Source of the DNA: G963666895 sp963666895
Lineage (GTDB): Bacteria; Desulfobacterota; Desulfovibrionia; Desulfovibrionales; Desulfovibrionaceae
Assembly: GCA_963666895.2 (NCBI GenBank)
Contig: CAXXNS010000016.1
Location: 1-64,000, forward strand
DNA: 64,000 nucleotides
Direction: 5' to 3'
Of this stretch, positions 16,503-24,709 are shown in pieces. Made by a program: the position numbers and the translations under genes. Under the pieces are notes generated by a model. It saw nothing but the letters and a program-made list of their open reading frames with translations, did no database searches and had not been told where the DNA came from. Every line of letters starts with the position of its first letter. The stretch's first letter is position 1.

Positions 16503-18729
16503 GGCCGACGTTCTTCCCGGCGCTCTTCCTGGCGCCCGTCTTGCGCGGCCTGGGCACCGGCCTGGGCCCCCTGGCGGGTACGGTGCCTCCTCCCTCCACC
16601 AGGGTCAGGTCCACCTCGAGGCGGTCCAGGCTGACCGACTCCAGACGCACCTTCACCTCCTGGCCCATGAGAAAGGCCCGGCCCGTGCGCACGCCCACCA
16701 GCCGCTCCTCGTCCGCCCAATAGGAATAGTAGTCGTCGTCCAGGCTGGACAGGCGGACCATGCCCTCGGCCATGACCTCGGCCAGTTCCACCCAGAAGCC
16801 CACGTCGGACAGGCCGTTCACCACGCCGGTGAAAATCTCGCCCTGCTTGTCCATGAGCAGCAGGATGGCGGCCCGCTTGTCCATCTCCCGCTCCGCCTCC
16901 ACGCTCTTGCGCTCGCAGCCGTTGATGTCGCCGCACAGGTCGGTGAGCTTCTTGCCGCCCATGACCGGCTGGGACGCGTCGCCCAGGGCGTGCTTGAGCT
17001 GGCGGTGGACCACCAGATCGGCGTAGCGCCGGATGGGCGAGGTGAAGTGGCAGTAGGCCTCGCTGGCCAGGCCGAAGTGGCCCTCGTTCTCGGGCGCGTA
17101 CCGGGCCTGCTTCATGGACCGCAGCAGCAGCCGGTTGACCAGGTACTCCATGCGCGTGCCCGAGACCGTGTCGATGAGGCCCTGGAGCGCGGCCGGATCG
17201 GGATCGGGCGGCGGGGTGAAGTCCACCCCGGACCGGGCCAGGATCTCGAACAGGGTCTCCAGCTTGCCCTCGTCCGGGTCCGGATGCACGCGGAATACGC
17301 ATCCGGCCGGGCCGCCCTCCAGGAAGCGGGCCACGGCCTCGTTGGCCGCGATCATGCACTCCTCGATGAGCTTGTGCGCGAAGTTGCGCACGGCCGGGCG
17401 TACGTCCACCACCCGGCCCTGGTCGTCCGTATGCACCTCGGCCTCGGGCAGCTCGAAGTCCAGGCTGCCGCGCTGCCTGCGGCGGGAGCGCAGGGCCTTG
17501 GCCAGGAGCACGGCCTCCCGGAGCATGGGCTCCACGCCCTGGGGCAGAGTGGAGGCCGCCTTGGCGTCGTCGTCCAGCACGGCCCGGGCCACCTGGTCGT
17601 AGGTCAGGCGGGCCGCGCTGCGCATGATTGCCGGGAAATACTCGGCCTCGTGGGGCTCTCCCTTGCGGTCGATGTCCAGGACCACCACCATGCACAGCCG
17701 GTCCACGCCCGGATTCAGGCTGCACAGCCCGTTGGACAGGGCCTCGGGGAACATGGGCTCCACGGACAGGGGGAAATAGTAGGAGTTGCCGCGCTCCCGG
17801 GCCTCGCGGTCCAGGGGCGAGCCGTTGCGCACGTAGTGGCTGACGTCCGCGATGGCCACGGTCAGCTTCCAGCCGCGCTGGGTGCGCTTGACGTGCACCG
17901 CGTCGTCAAAGTCCCGGGCGTCGGCCCCGTCGATGGTCACCAGGCCCAGGGAACGCAAATCCCTGCGTCCGGCCGCGTCCGCCTTGGTGGGCGCGTCCGG
18001 CAGGGCCCGGGCCTGCTCCAGAACGTCCTCGGGAAAGCTGGTCGGCACCTGGTGGTTGACCTTGACCACGGCCTCCTGCACGGGCAGGGACTCCTCCGGG
18101 CCGAGCCGCTTCTTGACCGTGCCCTCCCAGAGATACGGCTCCAGCCGGTCGCCCGGGGCCACCAGGACCACGTCCCCGGGCGCCAGGTCCAGGCCCATGT
18201 CCTGGGCCACGATGCCGAAGCCCATATGGGGATCGGTGGGGCGGCAGAGAAAGGCCCCCACCCCGGCCGGGCGGACCACCTTGGCCGGGAGCACCTGCCG
18301 GGCCCGCTCCAGCACGCGCACGATGCGGCCCTGGTGGTTGCCCCGGCGCATCTCCTTGGACACGGCCGCCACCACCCGGTCGCCGTGCCAGGCGTCGCCC
18401 ATGTCCCTCTGGTCGATGAACACGTCCTTGCGCCGCGAGTCCTCGGGCAGCACGAAGCCGTTGCCCGAGCGCACCACCTGCAGGCGGCCCGTGACCAGGC
18501 TCATCTTGTCCAGCAGGCCCCAGGCGTTGCGGGTGCGAATGAGCCGCCCCTGGTTGGTGAGCTGGTCCAGGACGGAACGCAGGTCTCCCTTGTCGCCCTT
18601 CTTGAGCTTCAGGCCCTTGGCCACCTCGTCCTGGCGCAGGGGCTTGCCCGCGTTGCGGAACAGACGGAGCACGGCCCCGGCATCGGGAGCCGCGCCGGAA
18701 GTTTTCTTGGATTTCTTGTGTCGGGCCAT
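16474..18729 (-). CDS. rnr: Ribonuclease R (751 aa)
   Basis: RNase II/R-family 3'-5' exoribonuclease. Order: N-terminal winged helix (~18-80), cold-shock domains (~80-240), RNB catalytic domain with the Asp cluster in VTIDGADARDFDDAV (~265-280), then an S1 domain (~630-720) and a Lys/Arg-rich tail (KTGARKSAGKN). The basic tail and N-terminal helix favour RNase R over RNase II. It degrades structured RNA in the cytoplasm. A GGAGG site precedes the ATG. Its 3' end overlaps cheV on the opposite strand by 29 bases. Confidence 0.95.
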   Translation of the reverse strand: MARHKKSKKTSGAAPDAGAVLRLFRNAGKPLRQDEVAKGLKLKKGDKGDLRSVLDQLTNQGRLIRTRNAWGLLDKMSLVTGRLQVVRSGNGFVLPEDSRRKDVFIDQRDMGDAWHGDRVVAAVSKEMRRGNHQGRIVRVLERARQVLPAKVVRPAGVGAFLCRPTDPHMGFGIVAQDMGLDLAPGDVVLVAPGDRLEPYLWEGTVKKRLGPEESLPVQEAVVKVNHQVPTSFPEDVLEQARALPDAPTKADAAGRRDLRSLGLVTIDGADARDFDDAVHVKRTQRGWKLTVAIADVSHYVRNGSPLDREARERGNSYYFPLSVEPMFPEALSNGLCSLNPGVDRLCMVVVLDIDRKGEPHEAEYFPAIMRSAARLTYDQVARAVLDDDAKAASTLPQGVEPMLREAVLLAKALRSRRRQRGSLDFELPEAEVHTDDQGRVVDVRPAVRNFAHKLIEECMIAANEAVARFLEGGPAGCVFRVHPDPDEGKLETLFEILARSGVDFTPPPDPDPAALQGLIDTVSGTRMEYLVNRLLLRSMKQARYAPENEGHFGLASEAYCHFTSPIRRYADLVVHRQLKHALGDASQPVMGGKKLTDLCGDINGCERKSVEAEREMDKRAAILLLMDKQGEIFTGVVNGLSDVGFWVELAEVMAEGMVRLSSLDDDYYSYWADEERLVGVRTGRAFLMGQEVKVRLESVSLDRLEVDLTLVEGGGTVPARGPRPVPRPRKTGARKSAGKNVGPRRKKRGPR

Positions 18730-18765
18730 GACAGCCTCCTGTTACCTATTGGAAATATCAGAACA

Positions 18766-18798
18766 CAGGCCGTTCAAAAACCGAAAGGGTGAGATGGC
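18766..18798. repeat. Remnant of the ~120-bp palindromic repeat (copy A)
   Basis: CAGGCCGTTCAAAAACCG followed by AAAGGGTGAGATGG matches the left end of the intergenic repeat seen at 23130, 34271, 47964 and 48400. The rest of the element is missing. It lies between lpxK and rnr. Confidence 0.7.
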
Positions 18799-18804
18799 GG
18801 GCTG

Positions 18805-19986
18805 CTAGTCCATGTCGAAGTCGGAATCGGGATCGGGATCGGGCGGCGCCTCGTACAAGTCCCCGAAGCCCCTGGCCGAGGCCCGGGTCGAGGCGTCGGG
18901 TTCGTGCAGCGGGCCGCCCCCGGCCAGCCGCATGGCGTCGTAGATGTCGCTCCACCATTCGTGAAAAGGCCCGCCCGCGCCCATGCTCGGGCCGAACGAG
19001 GGGCGCACCTCCAGGGTCCAGAATTCCTTGCTGGCCAGGGGGCCGAGCTTGACCCCGTCCTTGGCCGTGCACAGCACCCGCTTGACGCCCAGCCGGGCGG
19101 CCCGGCCCTGGATGGCGGCCACGTCCCGCCGGGTGAACAGATGGTGGTCGCCGTAGGCCATGTGGTCCGTGGGCCCGGCGCCCAGCATGCGGGCCGCGGT
19201 CACGGCCACCTGCCCGGGCTCGGCCACGCCCGTGACCAGCAGATAGGGACGGCCGCTGAAGTCCGGCTTCTCCTCCCCGGATCGCAGGTTGCGCACCCCT
19301 GTGGGCCGCAGGCTCATGGAAAACACGGGCTTGCCGAACCGGCCCAGCCGCTCCCGGATGAGGTCGGCCGCCTCCTTGAACCGCCGGGACGAGGACTTGA
19401 TGATAAAGGCGTGGGCCCGGAACAGGGCCTGCTCGGGCTCGCGCCACGGACCGGCCGGGATGACCCGATTCCAGGACCGGCCCAGGTCGTCGGGCCGGAG
19501 CATGACCAGGTCCACCTGGCGTTTGACCGCCAGATGCTGGAACCCGTCGTCCAGCACGAAGAGCTTGGGGTTGGCGGTCTCGGCGGCCAGCTTGCCGGCC
19601 CGGGAGCGCACGGGGTCCACCAGGACCAGGGCCTGGGGGTTCTGCCGGGCCAGGAGCAGGGGCTCGTCCCCGGACTCCTCGGCCATGGACTGGGGATGGA
19701 CGCGGTGGGGCAGCTTCTCGGGCCGGGCCCGATAGCCCCGGGTCAGGAGCACCGGGTCCAGGCCGCGCTCCACGGCCCAGGACAGCAGCCACCCGGCCAG
19801 GGGGGTCTTGCCCGAGCCGCCCCAGCCGATGTTGCCCACGGACACGCAGGGCGCGGGCGGCTCCCAGGAGGGCATGGCGCCCTTTGCATAGAGCCGGGCC
19901 CGCATGGCCATGACCCGGCCGTAGGCCCACCCGAAGGGGGCCAGCAGGGGCCAGAGGCGGTATTGCAGCGCGGCGATGTCGGGCAT
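18805..19986 (-). CDS. lpxK: Tetraacyldisaccharide 4'-kinase (393 aa)
   Basis: LpxK phosphorylates the lipid A disaccharide at the inner membrane. Visible are the N-terminal hydrophobic helix (YRLWPLLAPFGWAYG), the P-loop in GNIGWGGSGKTP (~53-64), LLTRGYRA, and the VLDDGFQH motif that holds the catalytic Asp and His. The protein is longer than typical LpxK (about 330-350 aa), with an insert near residue 335 and an acidic tail (PDPDPDSDFDMD). The start chosen keeps the helix but has no ribosome site; the U-tract of a terminator ends four bases before it. Confidence 0.9.
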   Translation of the reverse strand: MPDIAALQYRLWPLLAPFGWAYGRVMAMRARLYAKGAMPSWEPPAPCVSVGNIGWGGSGKTPLAGWLLSWAVERGLDPVLLTRGYRARPEKLPHRVHPQSMAEESGDEPLLLARQNPQALVLVDPVRSRAGKLAAETANPKLFVLDDGFQHLAVKRQVDLVMLRPDDLGRSWNRVIPAGPWREPEQALFRAHAFIIKSSSRRFKEAADLIRERLGRFGKPVFSMSLRPTGVRNLRSGEEKPDFSGRPYLLVTGVAEPGQVAVTAARMLGAGPTDHMAYGDHHLFTRRDVAAIQGRAARLGVKRVLCTAKDGVKLGPLASKEFWTLEVRPSFGPSMGAGGPFHEWWSDIYDAMRLAGGGPLHEPDASTRASARGFGDLYEAPPDPDPDSDFDMD

Positions 19987-19990
19987 GGCG

Positions 19991-20018
19991 AAAAAAAGGG
20001 GAGGCTTCACGCCTCCCC
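19991..20018 (-). terminator. Terminator between the Bax-inhibitor gene and lpxK
   Basis: GGGGAGGC (19998-20005) pairs with GCCTCCCC (20011-20018) and is followed on the minus strand by seven T residues. The ATG of lpxK begins four bases after the U-tract, leaving no room for a promoter or ribosome site. Confidence 0.8.
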
Positions 20019-20050
20019 GAGCTGTTTCAGAGTGCCGGGCAACGGCCGTC

Positions 20051-20782
20051 CTAGTCGCGGGCGGCGCCCATGAAGCGCAACAGGAACAGGAACAGGTTGA
20101 TGAAGTCCAGGTAGAGCGACAGCGCGCCCATGATGGACCCCTTGCGGACCAGTCCGCCGTCGGCATCGCCGGGCATGGTCTCGCCCATGGTCTTGAACCG
20201 CTGGGTGTCCCACGCGGTCAGCCCGGCGAAGATGACCACGCCAAGGACCGAGATGACGAAGTCCATCTGGGAGCTGCCCAGGAACATGTTGACCACCATG
20301 GCGATGATCAGGCCGAACAGGCCCATCATCAGGAAGGAGCCCATGCCGGTCAGGTCGCGCTTGGTGAGCAGGCCGTAGGCGCTCATGGCCCCGAACATGC
20401 CGGCCGTGACCAGGAAGGCCTTGGCCACCGAGGCGGCCGTGTAGGCCAGCAGGATGGGCGACAGGGTGATGCCGTTGAGCCCGGCGTAGACCAGGAACAG
20501 GGTGGTGGCCGTGCTGGCCTGCATGTTCTTGATGCGCGCGCTCAAATAGAACACCACGCCCAGCTCGGCGATGAGCAGGACGAACACGATGGGCGAGATG
20601 CCCACGATCTGCCCGGCTTCCTTGATGAACACCAGGTCGCTCAGCCCGGGCAGGCTGGTGGTGGCGAAGGCCAGGACCGCTGTCAGCAGCAGGCCGCCGG
20701 TCATCCAGGCGTAGACCCCGCGCATGAACGCGTTGATGACCTCGGTTTTCACCTGGGTTTGTTGCATGGGATACGGATTCAT
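20051..20782 (-). CDS. Bax inhibitor-1 family membrane protein (YccA/YbhL type, 243 aa)
   Basis: Seven predicted membrane helices and the family signature near the C terminus (GLTAWDTQRFKTM, then GALSLYLDFINLFLFLLRF). Bacterial members are multi-pass inner-membrane proteins; YccA modulates FtsH and some relatives act as pH-sensitive calcium leaks. The start at 20782 has GGAGG upstream. A strong terminator follows. Confidence 0.93.
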   Translation of the reverse strand: MNPYPMQQTQVKTEVINAFMRGVYAWMTGGLLLTAVLAFATTSLPGLSDLVFIKEAGQIVGISPIVFVLLIAELGVVFYLSARIKNMQASTATTLFLVYAGLNGITLSPILLAYTAASVAKAFLVTAGMFGAMSAYGLLTKRDLTGMGSFLMMGLFGLIIAMVVNMFLGSSQMDFVISVLGVVIFAGLTAWDTQRFKTMGETMPGDADGGLVRKGSIMGALSLYLDFINLFLFLLRFMGAARD

Positions 20783-20890
20783 GAACCAGCCTCCTGATAT
20801 GGTCCGCAAGCGGACGGTGTGTCTGTGTATCGCGGCGATTCGGCCGCCGGGCGGGATGGCCCGTCCAACTCCGAAAACCGAAAATAAGTG

Positions 20891-20915
20891 CTTTCCTTTG
20901 GGTTGGCAAGGAAAG
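20891..20915 (-). terminator. Possible terminator of the Ca/Na antiporter gene
   Basis: CTTTCCTT (20891-20898) pairs with AAGGAAAG (20908-20915), followed on the minus strand by CACTTATTTTC. The stem is AT-rich and the T-tract interrupted. Confidence 0.4.
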
Positions 20916-20954
20916 TCGGGCCCGATTTCCTGATCGTCACGCGCGGACGCGGTG

Positions 20955-21890
20955 CTAGCCCATGAAGTCCCGGGCCCAGCGGACCAGGTTCAGGCCCACC
21001 AGCAGGGCCCCTTCCCAGCGGCTGACCCGCCAGCCCGTGCGCATGAGCACCAGCACCAGCCCGACCATGGACACCAGCACCACCAGCCCGGGCATGGCCT
21101 CGGGCGACACGACCAGGGGCCGCAGCAGGCAGGTCAGGCCCAGCACCCCGGCGAAATTGAAGAAGTCCGATCCGATGAGGTTGCCGAGCAGCATGTCGGA
21201 CTTGCCCTTGAGCGCGGCGGCCAGGCAGGTGACCAGCTCGGGCAGGGAGGTGCCCGCGGCCACGATGGTCACGCCGATGACCCAGTCGGACACGCCCAGG
21301 GCCAGGGCAAAGGACCGGGCCGACTCCACCATCAGGTCGCCGCCCAGGGCCACTGCCGCGAACCCGGCCAGCAGGAGCAGCGGGTCCCACCAGCGCAAGG
21401 GCCGCTCCACCACCTCGTCCAGCACGTCCATCTGCAGGTCGCCCCGGCTGCCCCGCCACAGAAGCCAGCCCACGTAGGTGAAGAGGCCCAGGAGCAGTAC
21501 GGCTCCGGCCGGACGGCCCAGCACCCCGGCCAGGGCCATGAGCAGGATGGCCGAGGTGGTGGCCAGCAGGAGCAGGCCGTCGCGAAAGAGCACGGTGCGG
21601 CCGGTCCGCAAGGGCCGGATCATGGCCATGAGGCCCAGGATGAAGCCCAGGTTGAAGATGTTGGAGCCGACCACGTTGGACAGGGAGATGTCGGTCAGTC
21701 CCTTGAACGCGGCCGTGGCCGTGACCAGGAACTCCGGGGCCGAGGTGCCCATGGCCACCACGGTCAGGCCGATGACCAGCTCCGAGACCCCGAACCTGCG
21801 GGCCAGGGCCGAGGCCGAGTCCACGATCCAGGTGGCCCCGAACCAGAGCAGGACCGAGGCCAGGAGGATGTAGAGGATGTCCTGGGTCAC
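20955..21890 (-). CDS. Calcium/sodium antiporter (CaCA family, YrbG type, 311 aa)
   Basis: About ten membrane helices in two inverted halves. Each half holds an alpha-repeat with the ion-binding motif: GTSAPEF (~50) and GTSLPEL (~220), each followed by a VGSNIFN/IGSDFFN-type segment. These motifs define Na+/Ca2+ exchangers. A GTG start lies three bases after the stop of the PP-loop gene, so they are probably co-transcribed. Confidence 0.92.
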   Translation of the reverse strand: MTQDILYILLASVLLWFGATWIVDSASALARRFGVSELVIGLTVVAMGTSAPEFLVTATAAFKGLTDISLSNVVGSNIFNLGFILGLMAMIRPLRTGRTVLFRDGLLLLATTSAILLMALAGVLGRPAGAVLLLGLFTYVGWLLWRGSRGDLQMDVLDEVVERPLRWWDPLLLLAGFAAVALGGDLMVESARSFALALGVSDWVIGVTIVAAGTSLPELVTCLAAALKGKSDMLLGNLIGSDFFNFAGVLGLTCLLRPLVVSPEAMPGLVVLVSMVGLVLVLMRTGWRVSRWEGALLVGLNLVRWARDFMG

Positions 21891-21893
21891 GGC

Positions 21894-23051
21894 CTAGTCC
21901 CCTTTTTTCCCGTCGTGGGCGGCCTTGTCGTGGACAGCCTTGCCCCGGGCCACGCGCTCCGCCTTCCAGTGCTTGAAATTCTCCTCGTCCAGGCCGGGCT
22001 CGAACCAGCCGGGCGGGTTCTTGTCCGGGCTGACCAGCACGGCCTGCGCGGCTCCGTCCCGGACCACGGTCACGGCCACCTCACCGCCCGCGCGCACGGC
22101 CTTGGGCGAATAGCCCGCCACCAAAGAGGCCGCGTTGAGCACGTCCAGGGCGGACCAGGGGCCGGTCAGGGGCCGTCCCAGGCCCTGGGGTCCGGGGAAG
22201 TCCCGCACCGTGAACACGCAGTCCCCGGGCTTGACCATGTCGGCCAGCTTGTCGTTGTCCTGCTTGTTGCGGCCCAGGGCCAGCCAGGCCAGGCCGTCGT
22301 CCGAGGGGGCAAAAAACTGCCGCCCGACCAGGGACAATTGAAAATCGGCCACGGCCGGGCGCGGCTTGGACTTGAGCAGCATCCAGAACCGGGCCGCTGT
22401 CTCGGGCTCGGTGAGCAGGCAGCCCCCGCCCGGGGTGGGAATCTCCTCGAACCCGTAGACCTCCTGGGCCAGCCGGAGCTGCTCCTTGCGGCCCCGGCCC
22501 CAGATGTCGAGCAGGCGTTCACGGTCCACCAGCCCGGCCCGCTCCACGGGCGTGGGGTCCATCCTTCGGGCGCAGAGCGGGCGCACCAGCACCTCGCCCA
22601 CCCCGGCCTGGTTGCGGATCAGGTTCAGGGCGTCCTTGCGCTGGGACATGGGCCGCTGGCCCACCACCTCGCCGGAGATGAGGAACGAGGCTCCGTACTG
22701 GACCATGAGCTCACGGGCCCGGCGGAGCATGAGAATCTTGCAGTCCACGCAGGGGTTGAGGAACTTGCCGAAGCCGTGGGCCGGACCCTGGGCCAGCATG
22801 TCCACGTAGTCCTCGCTCATGTCGATCATGGCCGTGTCCACGCCGTAGACGCGGCGCCAGAACCCGGCCGCCTTGGGCTTGCCGAAGAAGGGCGTGACAA
22901 AGTGCAGGCCGAGCACGCGCAGGCCCTGGTCCTGGACCACCTTGCAGGCCAGGACCGAGTCCAGGCCGCCTGAGAACAGGGCCAGCCCGTCCCAGGTCTT
23001 GGCGGGCTTGTCCTCGGGCGTTTTATGATCGTTTTTACGGTCCGCGGGCAT
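21894..23051 (-). CDS. PP-loop ATPase related to ThiI/MnmA tRNA thiolases (385 aa)
   Basis: The N-terminal nucleotide-binding motif LFSGGLDSVLA (~27-37) is the PP-loop that adenylates tRNA in sulfur transfer. PCVDCK (~100) supplies a CxxC-like cysteine pair, and a further Cys lies in PGGGCLLTEPE. The C-terminal region (~210-330) resembles the RNA-binding module fused to some thiolases (NFACT-R-like), with FFAPSDDGLAWLALGRN. It lacks an obvious THUMP domain, so it is not a standard ThiI. Thiolation of tRNA is a reasonable guess only. The ATG at 23051 has no good ribosome site. Confidence 0.75.
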   Translation of the reverse strand: MPADRKNDHKTPEDKPAKTWDGLALFSGGLDSVLACKVVQDQGLRVLGLHFVTPFFGKPKAAGFWRRVYGVDTAMIDMSEDYVDMLAQGPAHGFGKFLNPCVDCKILMLRRARELMVQYGASFLISGEVVGQRPMSQRKDALNLIRNQAGVGEVLVRPLCARRMDPTPVERAGLVDRERLLDIWGRGRKEQLRLAQEVYGFEEIPTPGGGCLLTEPETAARFWMLLKSKPRPAVADFQLSLVGRQFFAPSDDGLAWLALGRNKQDNDKLADMVKPGDCVFTVRDFPGPQGLGRPLTGPWSALDVLNAASLVAGYSPKAVRAGGEVAVTVVRDGAAQAVLVSPDKNPPGWFEPGLDEENFKHWKAERVARGKAVHDKAAHDGKKGD

Positions 23052-23129
23052 GGAGGGGCAACGTATCCCAGCCCGCGCCCACTGGCAAGACAACCCCATC
23101 AAGGCAATTCTGGAAACCCATACGACACC

Positions 23130-23250
23130 GGCCGCTCAAAAACCGTGAGGGCGAGACGCAAGAAAAGTTCAAGACCGACGCGTACTCTTGCGGTACGCGG
23201 GGGTTTGAACTTTTCGCGGCAACGAAGCCATCGCGGAATTTTCAGCGGCC
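23130..23250. repeat. Intergenic ~120-bp palindromic repeat, copy B
   Basis: The outer arms GGCCGCT...AGCGGCC pair with each other. Inside, AAAAGTTCAA pairs with TTGAACTTTT, and the centre CGCGTAC-tcttgcg-GTACGCG closes a long imperfect hairpin. It abuts the stop codon of the HD-GYP gene, so it may also terminate that transcript. Same orientation as copy D, opposite to C and E. Confidence 0.85.
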
Positions 23251-23251
23251 G

Positions 23252-24478
23252 TCAGGCCCGGGCCACCAGGCTCACTCCCATTGTCCGGCCCACGTCGATG
23301 TGCGCGGTCCTGGGGTCGAGGCACTCCTCGATGCGGATGGCCTTGCCCGTGTCGTCCAGCGGGTTGTCCGCCAGGTCCAGCTCGCCGGTGCGGCGGGCGT
23401 CCGAGGACAGGACCAGAAGCACCAGGGGCTTGAGCAGGTTGTCCGCCCTGCTGTCCAGGACCACGGCGTGGTCCCCGTTGGACAGCCGCACCAGGCTGCC
23501 TGTGGGATAGACGCCCAGACACTTGATGAACAGGTCCACGTCGCCCGGGTCGAAGTCCTGGCCGCGCATGCCGTACATCACGGACAGGGCCTTGTTGGTG
23601 AGCATGCTCTCCTTGTAGGGGCGGCGGCTGGTCAGGGCGTCGAACACGTCGGCCAGGGACAGGATGCGGGCCATGGAGCTGACCTTGTCCGGGGTCAGGC
23701 CCAGGGGATAGCCCAGGCCGTTGTACTTCTCGTGGTGCTCGATGGCCGCCCGGATGATGGCGTCGTCCACGGTCTGCTCGGACAGGATGTCCCGGCTGTG
23801 CACGGGATGGAGTTGGATCTCCTTGAACTCCTCCGCGGTCAGCCGCCCGGGCTTGTTCAGGATCTTGCGCGGCACCTTGGTCTTGCCCAGGTCGTGGAAC
23901 AATCCGGCCAGGCCCAGGACCATGAGGGTGTCGCGGTCCAGGTCCAGGAAACGGCCGAAGACCACGGCCAGGGCGGCCACGTTGACGCAGTGGGAATAGG
24001 TGTAGTTGTCGAAGGTGTCGAGCTTGGACAGGCAGATCAGGGTCTGGTGGTTGCGCACCGCGGAATCGATGAGCTCCTCCACCAGTTCGCCGGAGGTGTC
24101 CATGTCGATCTCGCGGCCCTCGGTCACGTCGCGCACCACGCGCCGGGCCAGATCCAGGGACCGGGAATAGATCTTCTCGGTACGGCCCATCTCCTGGAGC
24201 AGCGGGTACTCCGGTGGGGGGGGCACCCGCCCGCAGGTGTCGTTGAGCCGCTTGGCCACGGTCTCCTCCACGCCGACCTTGCCCACCTTCTCGCCGGGCT
24301 CGTCCACGCTGATGAAGACCTCCAGGAACCCCTCGTCCCGGATGCGGTCCACCTCGGACTCGTACTGGATGAGCCCGGGCTTGGTATAGATGAAGGGCTG
24401 TTGCTCCCAGATGTTGGACTGAAGCTTCGCTACCACCATGCCCGGCTTGAGCTCGGACGTGGAAATCTTCTTGATCAT
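23252..24478 (-). CDS. HD-GYP domain phosphodiesterase (408 aa)
   Basis: An N-terminal DUF3391 domain (~1-110; IKKISTSELKPGMVV) precedes an HD-GYP domain. Catalytic motifs are intact: FHDLGKTKVP (HDxGK), HHEKYNGLGYP (the HHE and GYP signatures) and the late DVFDALTSRRPYK. HD-GYP enzymes hydrolyse c-di-GMP. The start at 24478 follows GGGGGAT. With the GGDEF protein at 12437 and a second HD-GYP protein at 50601 this is one of three c-di-GMP turnover genes in the window. It is divergent from recA. Confidence 0.92.
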   Translation of the reverse strand: MIKKISTSELKPGMVVAKLQSNIWEQQPFIYTKPGLIQYESEVDRIRDEGFLEVFISVDEPGEKVGKVGVEETVAKRLNDTCGRVPPPPEYPLLQEMGRTEKIYSRSLDLARRVVRDVTEGREIDMDTSGELVEELIDSAVRNHQTLICLSKLDTFDNYTYSHCVNVAALAVVFGRFLDLDRDTLMVLGLAGLFHDLGKTKVPRKILNKPGRLTAEEFKEIQLHPVHSRDILSEQTVDDAIIRAAIEHHEKYNGLGYPLGLTPDKVSSMARILSLADVFDALTSRRPYKESMLTNKALSVMYGMRGQDFDPGDVDLFIKCLGVYPTGSLVRLSNGDHAVVLDSRADNLLKPLVLLVLSSDARRTGELDLADNPLDDTGKAIRIEECLDPRTAHIDVGRTMGVSLVARA

Positions 24479-24553
24479 CGTGATCCCCCGTGTCCTTCCC
24501 AAAGGACTCCCCTCTCCCAGGAGGAAATCCCCTCACGTCGATTCAAGAATCAA

Positions 24554-24569
24554 CTGTGATTATAAACAG
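24554..24569 (+). promoter_or_regulatory. LexA (SOS) box upstream of recA
   Basis: CTGT-GATTATAA-ACAG is a perfect CTGT-N8-ACAG palindrome, the enterobacterial-type LexA site, 140 bases before the recA start. An AT-rich stretch follows (TTAATATATAT), so the box probably overlaps or lies just upstream of the recA promoter. It could also touch the divergent HD-GYP promoter. Confidence 0.8.
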
Positions 24570-24709
24570 CGTACAACTTAATATATATCCGGGCAAGGAC
24601 TATGGCAAGGAGTCTCCAACCGGACGGGGGGGCACGAGCCGGTTGCCCCCCTGGCGGCGATCTGATACCCCATGCAGTGTCGCCATCAAGCCTTGGAGGA
24701 ACATCACAC

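Noticed and set aside
24216..24223. Run of eight G in the HD-GYP gene as a phase-variation switch
   Set aside because: The reading frame is intact and encodes a normal Pro-rich linker; no evidence of variation within one sequence.
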